DNA of 39,588 nucleotides from an uncultured bacterium (GTDB lineage Bacteria; Cyanobacteriota; Vampirovibrionia; Gastranaerophilales; Gastranaerophilaceae): positions 5,883-45,470 of the forward strand of contig CADCKD010000014.1 of the NCBI GenBank assembly GCA_902801985.1, written 5' to 3'. The notes under the pieces are model-generated. The model worked only from the letters and a program-made list of their open reading frames with translations, was not told the origin of the DNA and made no database searches. Shown here piece after piece: positions 22,611 through 30,916 of the stretch (positions within the stretch are counted from its first letter, which is position 1; every line of letters starts with the position of its first letter). A program made the position numbers and the translations under genes.

Positions 22611-23366
22611 TTATGCGGCAAGTTTTCCGAGGCTTACAAAGCCGTAAATACCTGATGAGTTAATGTTATATTTCGCATTTTTTACTTTCCCGCCGGAATT
22701 TCCGCTTACTGCTTTAATTTCCCCGTTTGAGCCTATAGATTCAACTACGGCGATGTGTTTACCACTATCTCCGGAACCTTTCATGTATATAATATCTCCC
22801 GGTTTTATATTCGCTGAAAGCCATGAGCTTTTATTTGTAGATGGAACCTTTAAGTATGCATCGTGTTTTTCTGCTTTTGCTGCAAGTCCCCCCGGAGATG
22901 AAGTTATCATATCTTTAGGATAATTGCTTCCTAATGTGTCTTTTGCACATGATACTGCAAAGTCACAACACCAGCCCCAACGACCGTATCTTTTGTACCA
23001 ACCCGTATTCTTATACCCTTTTGGAGAGAATAGTGCGTTCCCTTCTGCACTTGAATTTACTTTTCCGACATAGCTTTTTGCTTTTGCAACCATTTGTGCT
23101 CTTACTCCTGAGGCATCTGCCGGTGCTTTTGTTGGATTTGTAACTTCATTACCCTGTGATTTTGCTTCATTTGTTCCATTAGTTTGTGATGCCGGCTGCT
23201 GTGTGCTAAAATTCATTTGCGGAAACATCATCGGCATCATCATTGGCATCATCATCGGCATTGATCCACCAAATATGCTATACGGATTGAAATTAACCCC
23301 CGGATATCCGCTGTATCCGAAGTTTACATATGGATTGTAAGTAAATAGATTAGTGCAATTTATCAT
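22611..23366 (-). CDS. CHAP-domain protein with Met-rich N-terminal region
   Basis: CHAP domains are cysteine peptidase or amidase folds that usually cut peptidoglycan cross-bridges. The 251-residue protein has an N-terminal Tyr/Asn/Pro/Gly-rich stretch (1-34), then a methionine-proline run (36-51, MPMMM repeats) and a Thr/Gln/Asn-rich linker (52-85). The CHAP domain covers about 88-250. Its likely nucleophile is C133 in WCCDFAVS and the histidine is H204 in GKHIAVVES. GDIIYMKG matches the usual GD strand. No typical signal peptide is visible, so export by another route or intracellular action is open. AGGGGAAAA precedes the ATG as ribosome-binding site. Confidence 0.85.
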   Translation of the reverse strand: MINCTNLFTYNPYVNFGYSGYPGVNFNPYSIFGGSMPMMMPMMMPMMFPQMNFSTQQPASQTNGTNEAKSQGNEVTNPTKAPADASGVRAQMVAKAKSYVGKVNSSAEGNALFSPKGYKNTGWYKRYGRWGWCCDFAVSCAKDTLGSNYPKDMITSSPGGLAAKAEKHDAYLKVPSTNKSSWLSANIKPGDIIYMKGSGDSGKHIAVVESIGSNGEIKAVSGNSGGKVKNAKYNINSSGIYGFVSLGKLAA

Positions 23367-23515
23367 TATTTTCCCCTGTTAAATATATAAAGTATATAAA
23401 CAGTGATTAATTGATAAATATAGTTGAAATGATTAAGAAATATTAAGGTGATATTTTGAAAAAAATTGCTATTTTGTCGGATTTATATGTAAATCTATTC
23501 TTTTAATATTTATTT

Positions 23516-23707
23516 ATGAAAAATATTTATCTTATTTTAATTGCTATACTTTTAATAATTTGTTCAATAGATTTAATAGATAGTTGTAATAAACTTGATA
23601 AAATAATTAACAATTCTCTATTGCATAAAACCAAGGTAATAAAGACGATAAATCAAAATTCAAATGAAAAATCATCTAAAGTATATTTAAATTCATTATT
23701 TAAGTGA
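23516..23707 (+). CDS. Possible small membrane-anchored protein, 63 residues
   Basis: The N-terminus is one hydrophobic helix (YLILIAILLIICSIDLI, about 4-20), followed by a Lys/Asn-rich hydrophilic tail. No family is recognised. TAATAT (23504-23509) ends 6 bases before the ATG, the same layout as the probable leaderless genes, and there is no Shine-Dalgarno. Its last 55 bases overlap the 3' end of the convergent gene at 23653 on the other strand. It could be spurious. Confidence 0.4.
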   Translation: MKNIYLILIAILLIICSIDLIDSCNKLDKIINNSLLHKTKVIKTINQNSNEKSSKVYLNSLFK

Positions 23708-24504
23708 TTTTTTTGATATTCTTTTTGAGTTCTTGGATCAGACAAATGATCAAGTGCATTCGGTATGAATTTTTTGGGAGTTTCAGCTTCAGATTTTGAG
23801 TATTTTGAACTTATTTCAAAAGTACGAACGTCTTTTGGGAAAAATCTCATAAATACATTTTGGCTAATTGTTTGTGCTATATTATCTTTTGAGTACTGTT
23901 TAATTTTTTCTAATTGTGACATCGCTTGAGTTTGGCTTAAGGCAAGGAAGTTGTCATTAGAATCGGATATTCTGCGGTTGTATTTCCCGCTCCACATAAC
24001 GATATTATTTACAGAATCTGTTAAAACTGCAGATGTTTTCAGCTCAAACGGGTACGAAGTTTTAAATGCGCTTGTAACTTCCAAAATGTCCCATATATTT
24101 CTTCTTGTTTGAACTTTGTCATTAGTAACGTAACTTGTTATGAGTAAAATTGATTTTACTCCAAATGCATCTGAGATTTCTTTTAGCGTAGGAAAATCTA
24201 TTTTTTCACTTTGTGCATATTGGTATAGAGCATTTTGTGCTTTTGCTTTTAAATTCGGAGATTGCTCAAATTGCTCTCTTGCTTGCGCAAGTGTCCTTAC
24301 GTTAATATTTTGGTGCAGGCTTAATTTTTTTATGACATCATCAGCGAAGATATTTGATGCTTCCGGAAAGCAAAAATAATTATCACATTCCGAAAATATA
24401 TTTGTCGGAAGGACAAGCAAATCAAATTGATAAGCATGGACGCTATTTTGTTGTATAAATAGTGCAAATAATATGAATAAGACATTTAAAATCAGTTTTT
24501 TCAT
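23653..24504 (-). CDS. Secreted hypothetical protein, 283 residues
   Basis: A clear signal peptide (basic MKK, hydrophobic core, cleavage near VHA, about residue 24) predicts export. The body starts with DLLVLPTNIF and contains ADDVIKKL, NVRTLAQAREQF and FGVKSILLITSYVTN. This order is reminiscent of CsgG/LpoB or TolB N-terminal-type folds that assign a named function per cycle of beta-alpha units, but similarity is weak. The C-terminal 60 residues are polar. TATAAT (24516..24511) ends 6 bases before the ATG. It is divergent from the glycosyltransferase gene with only 45 bases between starts. Confidence 0.8.
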   Translation of the reverse strand: MKKLILNVLFILFALFIQQNSVHAYQFDLLVLPTNIFSECDNYFCFPEASNIFADDVIKKLSLHQNINVRTLAQAREQFEQSPNLKAKAQNALYQYAQSEKIDFPTLKEISDAFGVKSILLITSYVTNDKVQTRRNIWDILEVTSAFKTSYPFELKTSAVLTDSVNNIVMWSGKYNRRISDSNDNFLALSQTQAMSQLEKIKQYSKDNIAQTISQNVFMRFFPKDVRTFEISSKYSKSEAETPKKFIPNALDHLSDPRTQKEYQKNHLNNEFKYTLDDFSFEF

Positions 24505-24510
24505 ATTAAG

Positions 24511-24543
24511 ATTATAGCATAATTATTCACAATATGTTATAAT
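24511..24543. promoter_or_regulatory. Divergent pair of -10 boxes, two probable leaderless starts
   Basis: TATAAT for the minus gene (24516..24511) ends 6 bases before ATG 24504. TATAAT for the plus gene (24538-24543) ends 6 bases before ATG 24550. The 45-base intergenic region therefore holds two promoters whose -35 regions would overlap the opposite -10 box, suggesting mutual competition. Confidence 0.6.
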
Positions 24544-24549
24544 ATTCTT

Positions 24550-25266
24550 ATGAGCAAGAGTTCAGTAAAAATATTGGGATATGGAGTTGATGGATATGAT
24601 TTTGAGCAGGCATTGGAATATGCTCAAGATAATGGCGGTCAGGTTGTCACGATCAATCCTGAGATGATTCTTGCGGCGCAAAAATCAACTGAATTCTCTC
24701 AAATTATAAATGATGCGGAGCTTGTTATACCTGATGGGATTGGGGTTCAAATAGGACTTCAAATTCTGGGGCATAAGGTTAAACGTATTCCAGGGATTGA
24801 GTTTGGATATTCTTTGTTAGAAAAGTATTCAATTGCCGGCAAAAGAGTTGCTCTGGTTGGTGCAAAACCGGAAGTAATAGCCTTAGCCGTTAAAAATTTG
24901 AAAGATAAAATGCCAAATTTGAATATAGTATATTCTCATGATGGTTATTTTTCTGATGATAATGAGATTATAAAAGGACTTGTTGAGTCTTCTGCTGATT
25001 TGATTTTAATTGCGTTAGGCTCGCCAAAGCAAGAATTTTTTATAAGCAAATTAAAATCTCATATGCCGAAATCTTTAATGGTCGGCTTAGGCGGAAGTTT
25101 TGATGTCTGGGCAGGTGTTGTCAAACGAGCTCCTAAAATTTATCAAAAGCTTGGACTTGAGTGGCTTTACAGAACAGTAAAAGAGCCACAAAGGTTTAAG
25201 AGAATTTTCCCGACACTGCCGTTATTTTTGCTAAAAGTTCTAAAAGAAAGAGTATCAAGAGGATAA
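24550..25266 (+). CDS. WecG/TagA/CpsF family glycosyltransferase (GT26)
   Basis: Members transfer N-acetylmannosamine(uronate) or glucose from UDP-sugars to lipid-linked intermediates of teichoic acid, enterobacterial common antigen or capsule. The 238-residue protein has family blocks TINPEMILAAQ (near 35), DAELVIPDGIGVQ, KRIPGIEF and the LIALGSPKQEFF motif. A C-terminal RAPKIYQKLGLEWLYR stretch follows. The membrane-associated C-terminal helix is amphipathic. No polysaccharide cluster surrounds it, so the acceptor is unknown. It starts without a Shine-Dalgarno, 6 bases after a TATAAT, and leads the operon with the transketolase half-protein 2 bases downstream. Confidence 0.92.
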   Translation: MSKSSVKILGYGVDGYDFEQALEYAQDNGGQVVTINPEMILAAQKSTEFSQIINDAELVIPDGIGVQIGLQILGHKVKRIPGIEFGYSLLEKYSIAGKRVALVGAKPEVIALAVKNLKDKMPNLNIVYSHDGYFSDDNEIIKGLVESSADLILIALGSPKQEFFISKLKSHMPKSLMVGLGGSFDVWAGVVKRAPKIYQKLGLEWLYRTVKEPQRFKRIFPTLPLFLLKVLKERVSRG

Positions 25267-25268
25267 AA

Positions 25269-26075
25269 ATGTTATCAGAGTCTGAAATCAAAAAATTGAA
25301 AGATTTATCAAAAGAAAATCGTATAAATATTTTAAAGATGGTTCATAATGCAAAGTCCGGTCATATAGGCGGGTCATTATCGTCATGTGATGTTTTGACT
25401 GTTCTTTTTAATAAATGTATGAACGTTTCAACACGAGTTGATAGAGACAGATTTGTTCTGTCAAAGGGCCATGTTTCTCCACTTTATTATTCTGTTCTTT
25501 CTCAAGTGGGAATGATTGACAAGGAAGAGCTTATGACATTTAGAAAGTTAGGCTCAAGACTTCAGGGGCATCCATGTTTGAAGTGCCCTGGGGTTGAAGT
25601 TGCGACAGGTTCTTTAGGGCAAGGACTTGCGATTGCTTGTGGCAAAGCTATTGCGTTAAAACTTGATAAAAATAATGCAAATGTTTTTGTGTTACTGGGT
25701 GATGGTGAGCTCCAAGAAGGCAGCGTTTGGGAAGCTTTTATGGGCGCTCCATTAAGAGGTTTGGATAATCTTGTTGCGATTATTGACCGTAACGGGTTAC
25801 AGATAGACGGTTCAACCGAAAAAATAAAACCGTTAGATGATTTGGGAGCGAAATTAAAGGCTTTCAATTGGAATGTAATTGAAATTGACGGTCATAATAT
25901 CCAAGAAATTTATGATGCGATTGAAAATGCTAAAAAATCAAACAAGCCTACTGCCATAATTGCAAATACAATTAAAGGCAAGGGTGTAAGTTTTATGGAA
26001 AATAACGCAGGTTGGCACGGTAAAGCGCCGTCTGATGAGGAATATAATATAGCTATAAAGGAATTAATGATATAA
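25269..26075 (+). CDS. Transketolase, N-terminal (TPP-binding) subunit
   Basis: This protein provides the thiamine-diphosphate-binding half of a split transketolase in the non-oxidative pentose phosphate pathway. The 268-residue length equals the N-terminal subunit. Conserved parts are AKSGHIGGSLSSCD, SKGHVSPLYY, GSLGQGL and the TPP motif GDGELQEGSVWEA (144-156) continuing to NGLQIDG. It ends before the pyrimidine domain, which normally lies in a second gene directly downstream. Here the next gene is a prepilin, so the partner must be elsewhere. AGAGGATAAAA precedes the ATG as ribosome-binding site. Confidence 0.93.
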   Translation: MLSESEIKKLKDLSKENRINILKMVHNAKSGHIGGSLSSCDVLTVLFNKCMNVSTRVDRDRFVLSKGHVSPLYYSVLSQVGMIDKEELMTFRKLGSRLQGHPCLKCPGVEVATGSLGQGLAIACGKAIALKLDKNNANVFVLLGDGELQEGSVWEAFMGAPLRGLDNLVAIIDRNGLQIDGSTEKIKPLDDLGAKLKAFNWNVIEIDGHNIQEIYDAIENAKKSNKPTAIIANTIKGKGVSFMENNAGWHGKAPSDEEYNIAIKELMI

Positions 26076-26084
26076 GGGGGCATA

Positions 26085-28784
26085 ATGGGCATATTTGGAA
26101 ATAAAAAACGAGGATTTACTGTTGCTGAAATGGCTGTTGCTGTTGCAATTATCGGCTTGCTTGCAGCTCTTCTTATCCCTATGGCTGTAAGTCAATTTAA
26201 ACGCGGAGATGAATACTACTATTTTATGACTTATAAGACATTGGAAAAGATCTCGGGGCAAATAGTAAATGTTCCGACAATAGAAGATTATGAAGAAGAA
26301 AGTGCAAGTATATCACCTAAAGATGATTCAAGAATAGTTTATGAAACTCCAAAAGATGGATTAAATGATGCTTTATACTCATTTAAGGATATAATTGCGG
26401 ACATATTAAACGCTCCTGCGTATGCAGAGGATGCATATGACCTTAATTCAGACACCGGTATTGTATATTCTTATCCGCTTTCATCATATCCGGAGATGCT
26501 TGAATTGATTGGTTATGAATGCGTGTGCCACCAAAGATGTTTCGCAGATGCTTTAAATGGTCATACTGTGGGTGGCGGCGATAGATGCCCAAAATTCGAA
26601 GGTAAATCTATGGCTGATATTTCTAATGCTGAGACAGGAAATAAATATTATTATGAAACTTGTCCTAACCCTGATCCTTATGATGTAAATGTCGATACCG
26701 TTTATAACTCACCTACTTATCAAGGTTTTAGAAATCGCTTTATATCTTTGATAGCTCCGGCTTTGCCTTATATCCAATTAGGCGGAGAGGTGACTCCGGA
26801 GAATAGCATGTGGAATAAAGAATGGGCTTGTAGGTCTCCCTGGAACGATACTAATAGTGATAGACCAACGTATGGTATAACCAAGTCTACGCAAGAGAAT
26901 TGCGGTGAAGGCCCGTATGATACCAGTGAAGGTATTCGTAAACTTGCTCAAACGGATGCGTTTAAGGAGAGCTTCGAAGCACGATTATATACTTATTACA
27001 ATCTGAGGTATAAAAGGAGGCATCATGCCCATAATACCGCGGCTCATATATGTAATCCGGTTTTTGATTATTCAAGTAAAGCACCTGTTGCAGTAACAAA
27101 TTTATCTAGTGGTTCTACTGCCCCGAACGAAGCTATGCAATCATATACTCGTTTTACTAATAATGGTGTTTATACAGGTGATCCAAACTATGATGCTAAT
27201 ATTACGACATATGATGATGGCACTGGTTATAAACAATTTATGATTCCGGAAATTCGTCTGATAAGAGCTGCAAATCCGAGTGAAAGAATTAAGTTTAGTT
27301 ATGATAGAATAGTTAAGGACCCAAAAATAGGTGAATTACCTGAAGCGTTTAAGTTGTTTTTTGATTACATAAAGTCGTATGAAAGGAATATTACGGAAGA
27401 GGTTGTTCCTGCAAAATTTGAGACAGATCCTCCGAAATCGAAATGTGAATCTTTCCCATATAGACATATGAGAGAAGAATCAGGAAAGTGCGTATGTGAA
27501 GCTTTTAATTATTCTCCGTCAATAAACGATCCTCTTGCATGTGTTAAGTATAATGCTGCGGAATCAAAAGCAGGAAAAGTTCCATATTTTTCAAGAATAA
27601 AAGATAACGAATCTCCAACGTCGTATGACGGAATATATTGTTTCTTAGGCAAGTTTAATGTTGTAACCGGCGAATGTTGTAAACTGGATCAGGTATACAA
27701 TGCTTCCACCGGTTCGTGTGTTAATGCCGGTGCTAAGCCATATCAATTATCATTCTTCATAAATGATGCAAAACAATTATGTAATGCAATAAAAGACAAC
27801 TGGCATGTAAAAGGGGCTAATTGCTCTACATTTGAGAAACAGAAGGATGGTAAGGCTCCGTCGGTTTATAAAGCTTTGTTTGAGTCCGTAAAATTTAAAT
27901 CTAACTATAACTCAAGTAAGTCATACTCTATAAATTCTATCAGATCTCTTATTGAAAAGAGAGGTGCCTTTAATACTCTCACACCAAATATTGTGTTTAC
28001 AAACGGTGTAAAACTTTGGATTTCCGGTGATAGGGCTGCTTCTATACCGGGATTGACATATAATTCCGATGGTGTTTCTTCTACTCAAAATATGTGCGTT
28101 GATGTCGGTAAAAATTCAAATTTAACGGTAAAGGATGCCGATTCATTGGCTAAATTAATAGAGAAATGCTCAGAAACTTCAGTAAAAAATCAAGGCGGCT
28201 ATTTCTGCGCAAGTGACAGACTTTGTTACTCTTTTAACCACAATATTGCAAAAGACGCTCAAGCTTTAGATGCTCGTAGTTGTTGTTTGTCAAATCCTGC
28301 AGCTGCACAGTCAGGCCAAAACTCATCTTCAATTAGTGGATTTACTGTATATGCTGATATTAACGGAGCGGATAAAGGTACCGGCACATTGTGGGATGAT
28401 GTTTTCCCATTCTATATCACAACTAACGGCAAAGTTATACCGGCATATCCTTTAGATGCATCTAAAAAAATAGAAGAAGCAGATTCTATGACAACTGTAT
28501 TCAGAGGAGGTAATGATTCTTCCTACTTATCTGTTGATGTATACTATCATCAACTTGATAGTGTCCACAGCACAAAAAGAAGAGTTCTTGTATCCTCTAA
28601 TATTTCATACGCACGCGGAGTCTGTGTTGCAGGTATAGTTCCAAATAATTCTCCTTATTGTAAGAATTTATTTTATGCAGATTCTGATGCTTTGAAAAAT
28701 ATGTATGCAAATGAACGAAATGAGTGTATTGTTCCGGGCAGAAAGTGCTATGTAACGGTAAGAAATAAAACGAAAATATTCTAA
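26085..28784 (+). CDS. Giant prepilin-like protein with cysteine-rich ectodomain
   Basis: The N-terminus is a type IV pilin/type II secretion signal: a basic leader KKRG (processing after G10), then FTVAE with the conserved glutamate at mature position 5 and a hydrophobic helix to about P32. The remaining roughly 860 residues have no recognised domain and contain 28 cysteines, often in pairs (CVCHQRC near 146, KCVCEAF, ECCKLD, SCCLSN), indicating disulfide bonding outside the cytoplasm. Aromatic, Asn/Ser/Gly-rich segments are common. GGGGG precedes the ATG. Typical pilins have 130-200 residues, so this is a very long minor-pilin or pilus-tip-like protein. Its assembly machinery is not in the window. 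Confidence 0.85.
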   Translation: MGIFGNKKRGFTVAEMAVAVAIIGLLAALLIPMAVSQFKRGDEYYYFMTYKTLEKISGQIVNVPTIEDYEEESASISPKDDSRIVYETPKDGLNDALYSFKDIIADILNAPAYAEDAYDLNSDTGIVYSYPLSSYPEMLELIGYECVCHQRCFADALNGHTVGGGDRCPKFEGKSMADISNAETGNKYYYETCPNPDPYDVNVDTVYNSPTYQGFRNRFISLIAPALPYIQLGGEVTPENSMWNKEWACRSPWNDTNSDRPTYGITKSTQENCGEGPYDTSEGIRKLAQTDAFKESFEARLYTYYNLRYKRRHHAHNTAAHICNPVFDYSSKAPVAVTNLSSGSTAPNEAMQSYTRFTNNGVYTGDPNYDANITTYDDGTGYKQFMIPEIRLIRAANPSERIKFSYDRIVKDPKIGELPEAFKLFFDYIKSYERNITEEVVPAKFETDPPKSKCESFPYRHMREESGKCVCEAFNYSPSINDPLACVKYNAAESKAGKVPYFSRIKDNESPTSYDGIYCFLGKFNVVTGECCKLDQVYNASTGSCVNAGAKPYQLSFFINDAKQLCNAIKDNWHVKGANCSTFEKQKDGKAPSVYKALFESVKFKSNYNSSKSYSINSIRSLIEKRGAFNTLTPNIVFTNGVKLWISGDRAASIPGLTYNSDGVSSTQNMCVDVGKNSNLTVKDADSLAKLIEKCSETSVKNQGGYFCASDRLCYSFNHNIAKDAQALDARSCCLSNPAAAQSGQNSSSISGFTVYADINGADKGTGTLWDDVFPFYITTNGKVIPAYPLDASKKIEEADSMTTVFRGGNDSSYLSVDVYYHQLDSVHSTKRRVLVSSNISYARGVCVAGIVPNNSPYCKNLFYADSDALKNMYANERNECIVPGRKCYVTVRNKTKIF

Positions 28785-28786
28785 TA

Positions 28787-29227
28787 ATGATATTTGATAA
28801 ACTTGAAAATCTAAAGTTATATGATGTAATACCTCATGAAGCCATAGAGTTTATGGCTTCTGAGGATATTGCCTGCGGAAAATATATTCTATCAGATAAA
28901 GTCTATATAAATGTTGAAGAATATAATACTAAAATGATAAAGGATGCTCGTTTTGAAGCTCATAAAGATTATATAGATGTCCAAATTGTACTCTTTGGCA
29001 AAGAAGAACTTTATTATACGAATATTACGGATTTAACTGTGGAAGTTCCATATTCAAAAGAACGAGATATTATGTTTTATTCAAATAGTGTAGAAGGGGC
29101 AAATCGTGTTGTATTAGATGGAACGAATTTTATAATCTTATACCCGCAAGATGCTCACGCTCCGCAAGTTGCATACGAGAATAATTCCGGCAAAGTTAAA
29201 AAAGCTGTTATAAAAATCAGAATGTGA
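28787..29227 (+). CDS. YhcH/YjgK/YiaL family protein (DUF386)
   Basis: This family has a cupin-like beta-sandwich; members include TabA/EbgC-like proteins linked to sugar metabolism and biofilm dispersal, with unclear chemistry. The 146-residue protein has ARFEAHKDYIDVQIVLFGKEEL, with a likely metal-ligand histidine at H60, and DAHAPQVA near the C-terminus, a second histidine site. It starts 2 bases after the prepilin stop and has no clear Shine-Dalgarno, so it is probably translated by coupling. It is convergent with miaA, one base between stops. Confidence 0.9.
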   Translation: MIFDKLENLKLYDVIPHEAIEFMASEDIACGKYILSDKVYINVEEYNTKMIKDARFEAHKDYIDVQIVLFGKEELYYTNITDLTVEVPYSKERDIMFYSNSVEGANRVVLDGTNFIILYPQDAHAPQVAYENNSGKVKKAVIKIRM

Positions 29228-29228
29228 T

Positions 29229-30113
29229 TTATTTTTTTAAAGTTTGCGGATAAGTATCCCATTTAATGTCTTGATTTTTTCTAAACCATGTAAGTTGTCT
29301 TTTTGCGTAGTTGCGAGTATTTTTTTTGAGTAATTCCTTTGCTTCTTCAAGAGAGTATGAATTGTCCAAATATCCTATTATTTCTCTATAACCAATTGTG
29401 TCTGTCAAATTCGGTATTCTGCCGTGCACAGAAAGCAGATGTTTTGTTTCTTCTACTAATCCGGTTTCTATCATTATATCTACTCTTTCATTTATGCGCT
29501 GATATAAGATATCTCTTGGAAAATTTTTACCTATCCACTCTATTTCATAAGGGGAATTATCTATTCCTCTTGCCTTAGAAAGAGGCTTTCCTGTTGTGTA
29601 TATTATCTCTAAGGCACGTATAATTTTTTTCTTATCATTTGAATCTATTTGTTGTGCTCCAATTGTATCTTTATTTAGGAGCTCATCGTATAATTCTTGA
29701 GTATTTTTATTCCGCAATTCTTTTCTTAATTCATTATTTGCTTCAATGTGCGGGAGCTGATAATTTTTTAAAAGTATATCAATGTATAATCCGGTACCGC
29801 CTACTATAATAGGTGTTTTATTTTTAGAATGTATTTGTTTAATAATTTCACCAGCTTGTTGTTGGTACAGCCCCGCAGAATAATTAAATTCCGGTTCTAC
29901 TATATCAATCATATAATGCGGAATTCCTTGCATCTCTTTTTTGGTCGGTTTTGCAGTGCCAATATCAAATCCCTTGTACACTAGGCGTGAATCTGCAGAG
30001 ATAATTTCAGCGTCAATCTTTTTAGCAAGCTCTATTGAATAAGAAGTCTTGCCGCTTGCTGTTGCTCCAACTATAGCTATTACTTTAATCTTCTTTGAGG
30101 AAGCTCCATTCAT
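29229..30113 (-). CDS. miaA: tRNA dimethylallyltransferase MiaA
   Basis: MiaA adds a dimethylallyl group to A37 of UNN-decoding tRNAs, the step before MiaB thiolation. The P-loop GATASGKTS lies near the N-terminus, followed by ADSRLVYKGFDIGTAKP, GIPHYMIDI, VGGTGLYID and the C-terminal YAKRQLTWFRKN. I chose ATG 30113 (294 residues) because it puts the P-loop at the usual distance; ATG 30134 would add MYYYILI. The 5' end overlaps the upstream membrane-protein gene by 29 bases on the same strand. Together with MnmG and the MtaB-like enzyme it forms a tRNA-modification theme. Confidence 0.95.
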   Translation of the reverse strand: MNGASSKKIKVIAIVGATASGKTSYSIELAKKIDAEIISADSRLVYKGFDIGTAKPTKKEMQGIPHYMIDIVEPEFNYSAGLYQQQAGEIIKQIHSKNKTPIIVGGTGLYIDILLKNYQLPHIEANNELRKELRNKNTQELYDELLNKDTIGAQQIDSNDKKKIIRALEIIYTTGKPLSKARGIDNSPYEIEWIGKNFPRDILYQRINERVDIMIETGLVEETKHLLSVHGRIPNLTDTIGYREIIGYLDNSYSLEEAKELLKKNTRNYAKRQLTWFRKNQDIKWDTYPQTLKK

Positions 30114-30912
30114 AATAAGTATATAGTAATACAACTATGTATATAAATAAATAGTAAAATAATAAGATTGCCAAAAAGTATAAATATATATTATCCATGC
30201 ATATTACGCTAATTATTGCGCATATAAATAACAAAACTTCTATGAAAATAAAAAGTAATAGCGATTTAGGCAATGTTATTATTAATTTTGATATACAGTT
30301 AAATAAACATAATAAAACGTTCTTTTTTGAGTATACAATTTCCGGTATCCATAACATTGTAACAAATGAAATTATGGTAGAACCTATTCCCATAAGAACC
30401 ATCCAATAACTTAACGGCAATTCTTGACCTTTAGATAGGTTTATAATTTCGTCGTGTAATTCAAGCGGATTGAGTAAAATACCGAAACTAAGCCATTCAT
30501 AATTAATAGATCCTAAGTGTTTTATAATTATAACGCTGACTGCAATATGCATAATATAATATATTCCAACCATTATGCATGTGTACCCTAAAAAAGGCAG
30601 GAAAAGTTTGCCAATCCCGTTGAGTAAACTTAACAAAAGTTCTGTGTTTGCTTTCCCTCTATCGTTTTCAAATACAAATATTCGGTCAGTTAATGCAAGT
30701 GTTTTTTTTGTGATATAAAACCACGAAGCCATAAAGCCACTTATAAAAACTATTACTGTTGCTATTGCTATCAACATTTGCGCAATATCAGAAATTACAT
30801 TTTTCGCGTAGCTAAAATATAACTCAGCAAGTAAAACAAATATAACCAGAGGAACTGCTAATATGATACTTTTATTTGTTCTTTTAAAACTCTCTTTTAA
30901 TAGTTTAAACAT
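30085..30912 (-). CDS. Integral membrane protein, about six helices
   Basis: No family is recognised. The 275-residue protein has about six hydrophobic segments: around 18-38, 42-68, 100-130, 165-190, 210-235 and 240-268. A basic N-terminus (MFKLLKESFKRTNKS) is likely cytoplasmic. No catalytic motif is seen. AGGA lies about 8 bases before the ATG. It begins 4 bases after the dehydratase-like gene's stop and runs into miaA by 29 bases, so the three form one minus-strand transcript. Confidence 0.82.
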   Translation of the reverse strand: MFKLLKESFKRTNKSIILAVPLVIFVLLAELYFSYAKNVISDIAQMLIAIATVIVFISGFMASWFYITKKTLALTDRIFVFENDRGKANTELLLSLLNGIGKLFLPFLGYTCIMVGIYYIMHIAVSVIIIKHLGSINYEWLSFGILLNPLELHDEIINLSKGQELPLSYWMVLMGIGSTIISFVTMLWIPEIVYSKKNVLLCLFNCISKLIITLPKSLLLFIFIEVLLFICAIISVICMDNIYLYFLAILLFYYLFIYIVVLLYTYYEWSFLKED

Positions 30913-30916
30913 ATAT

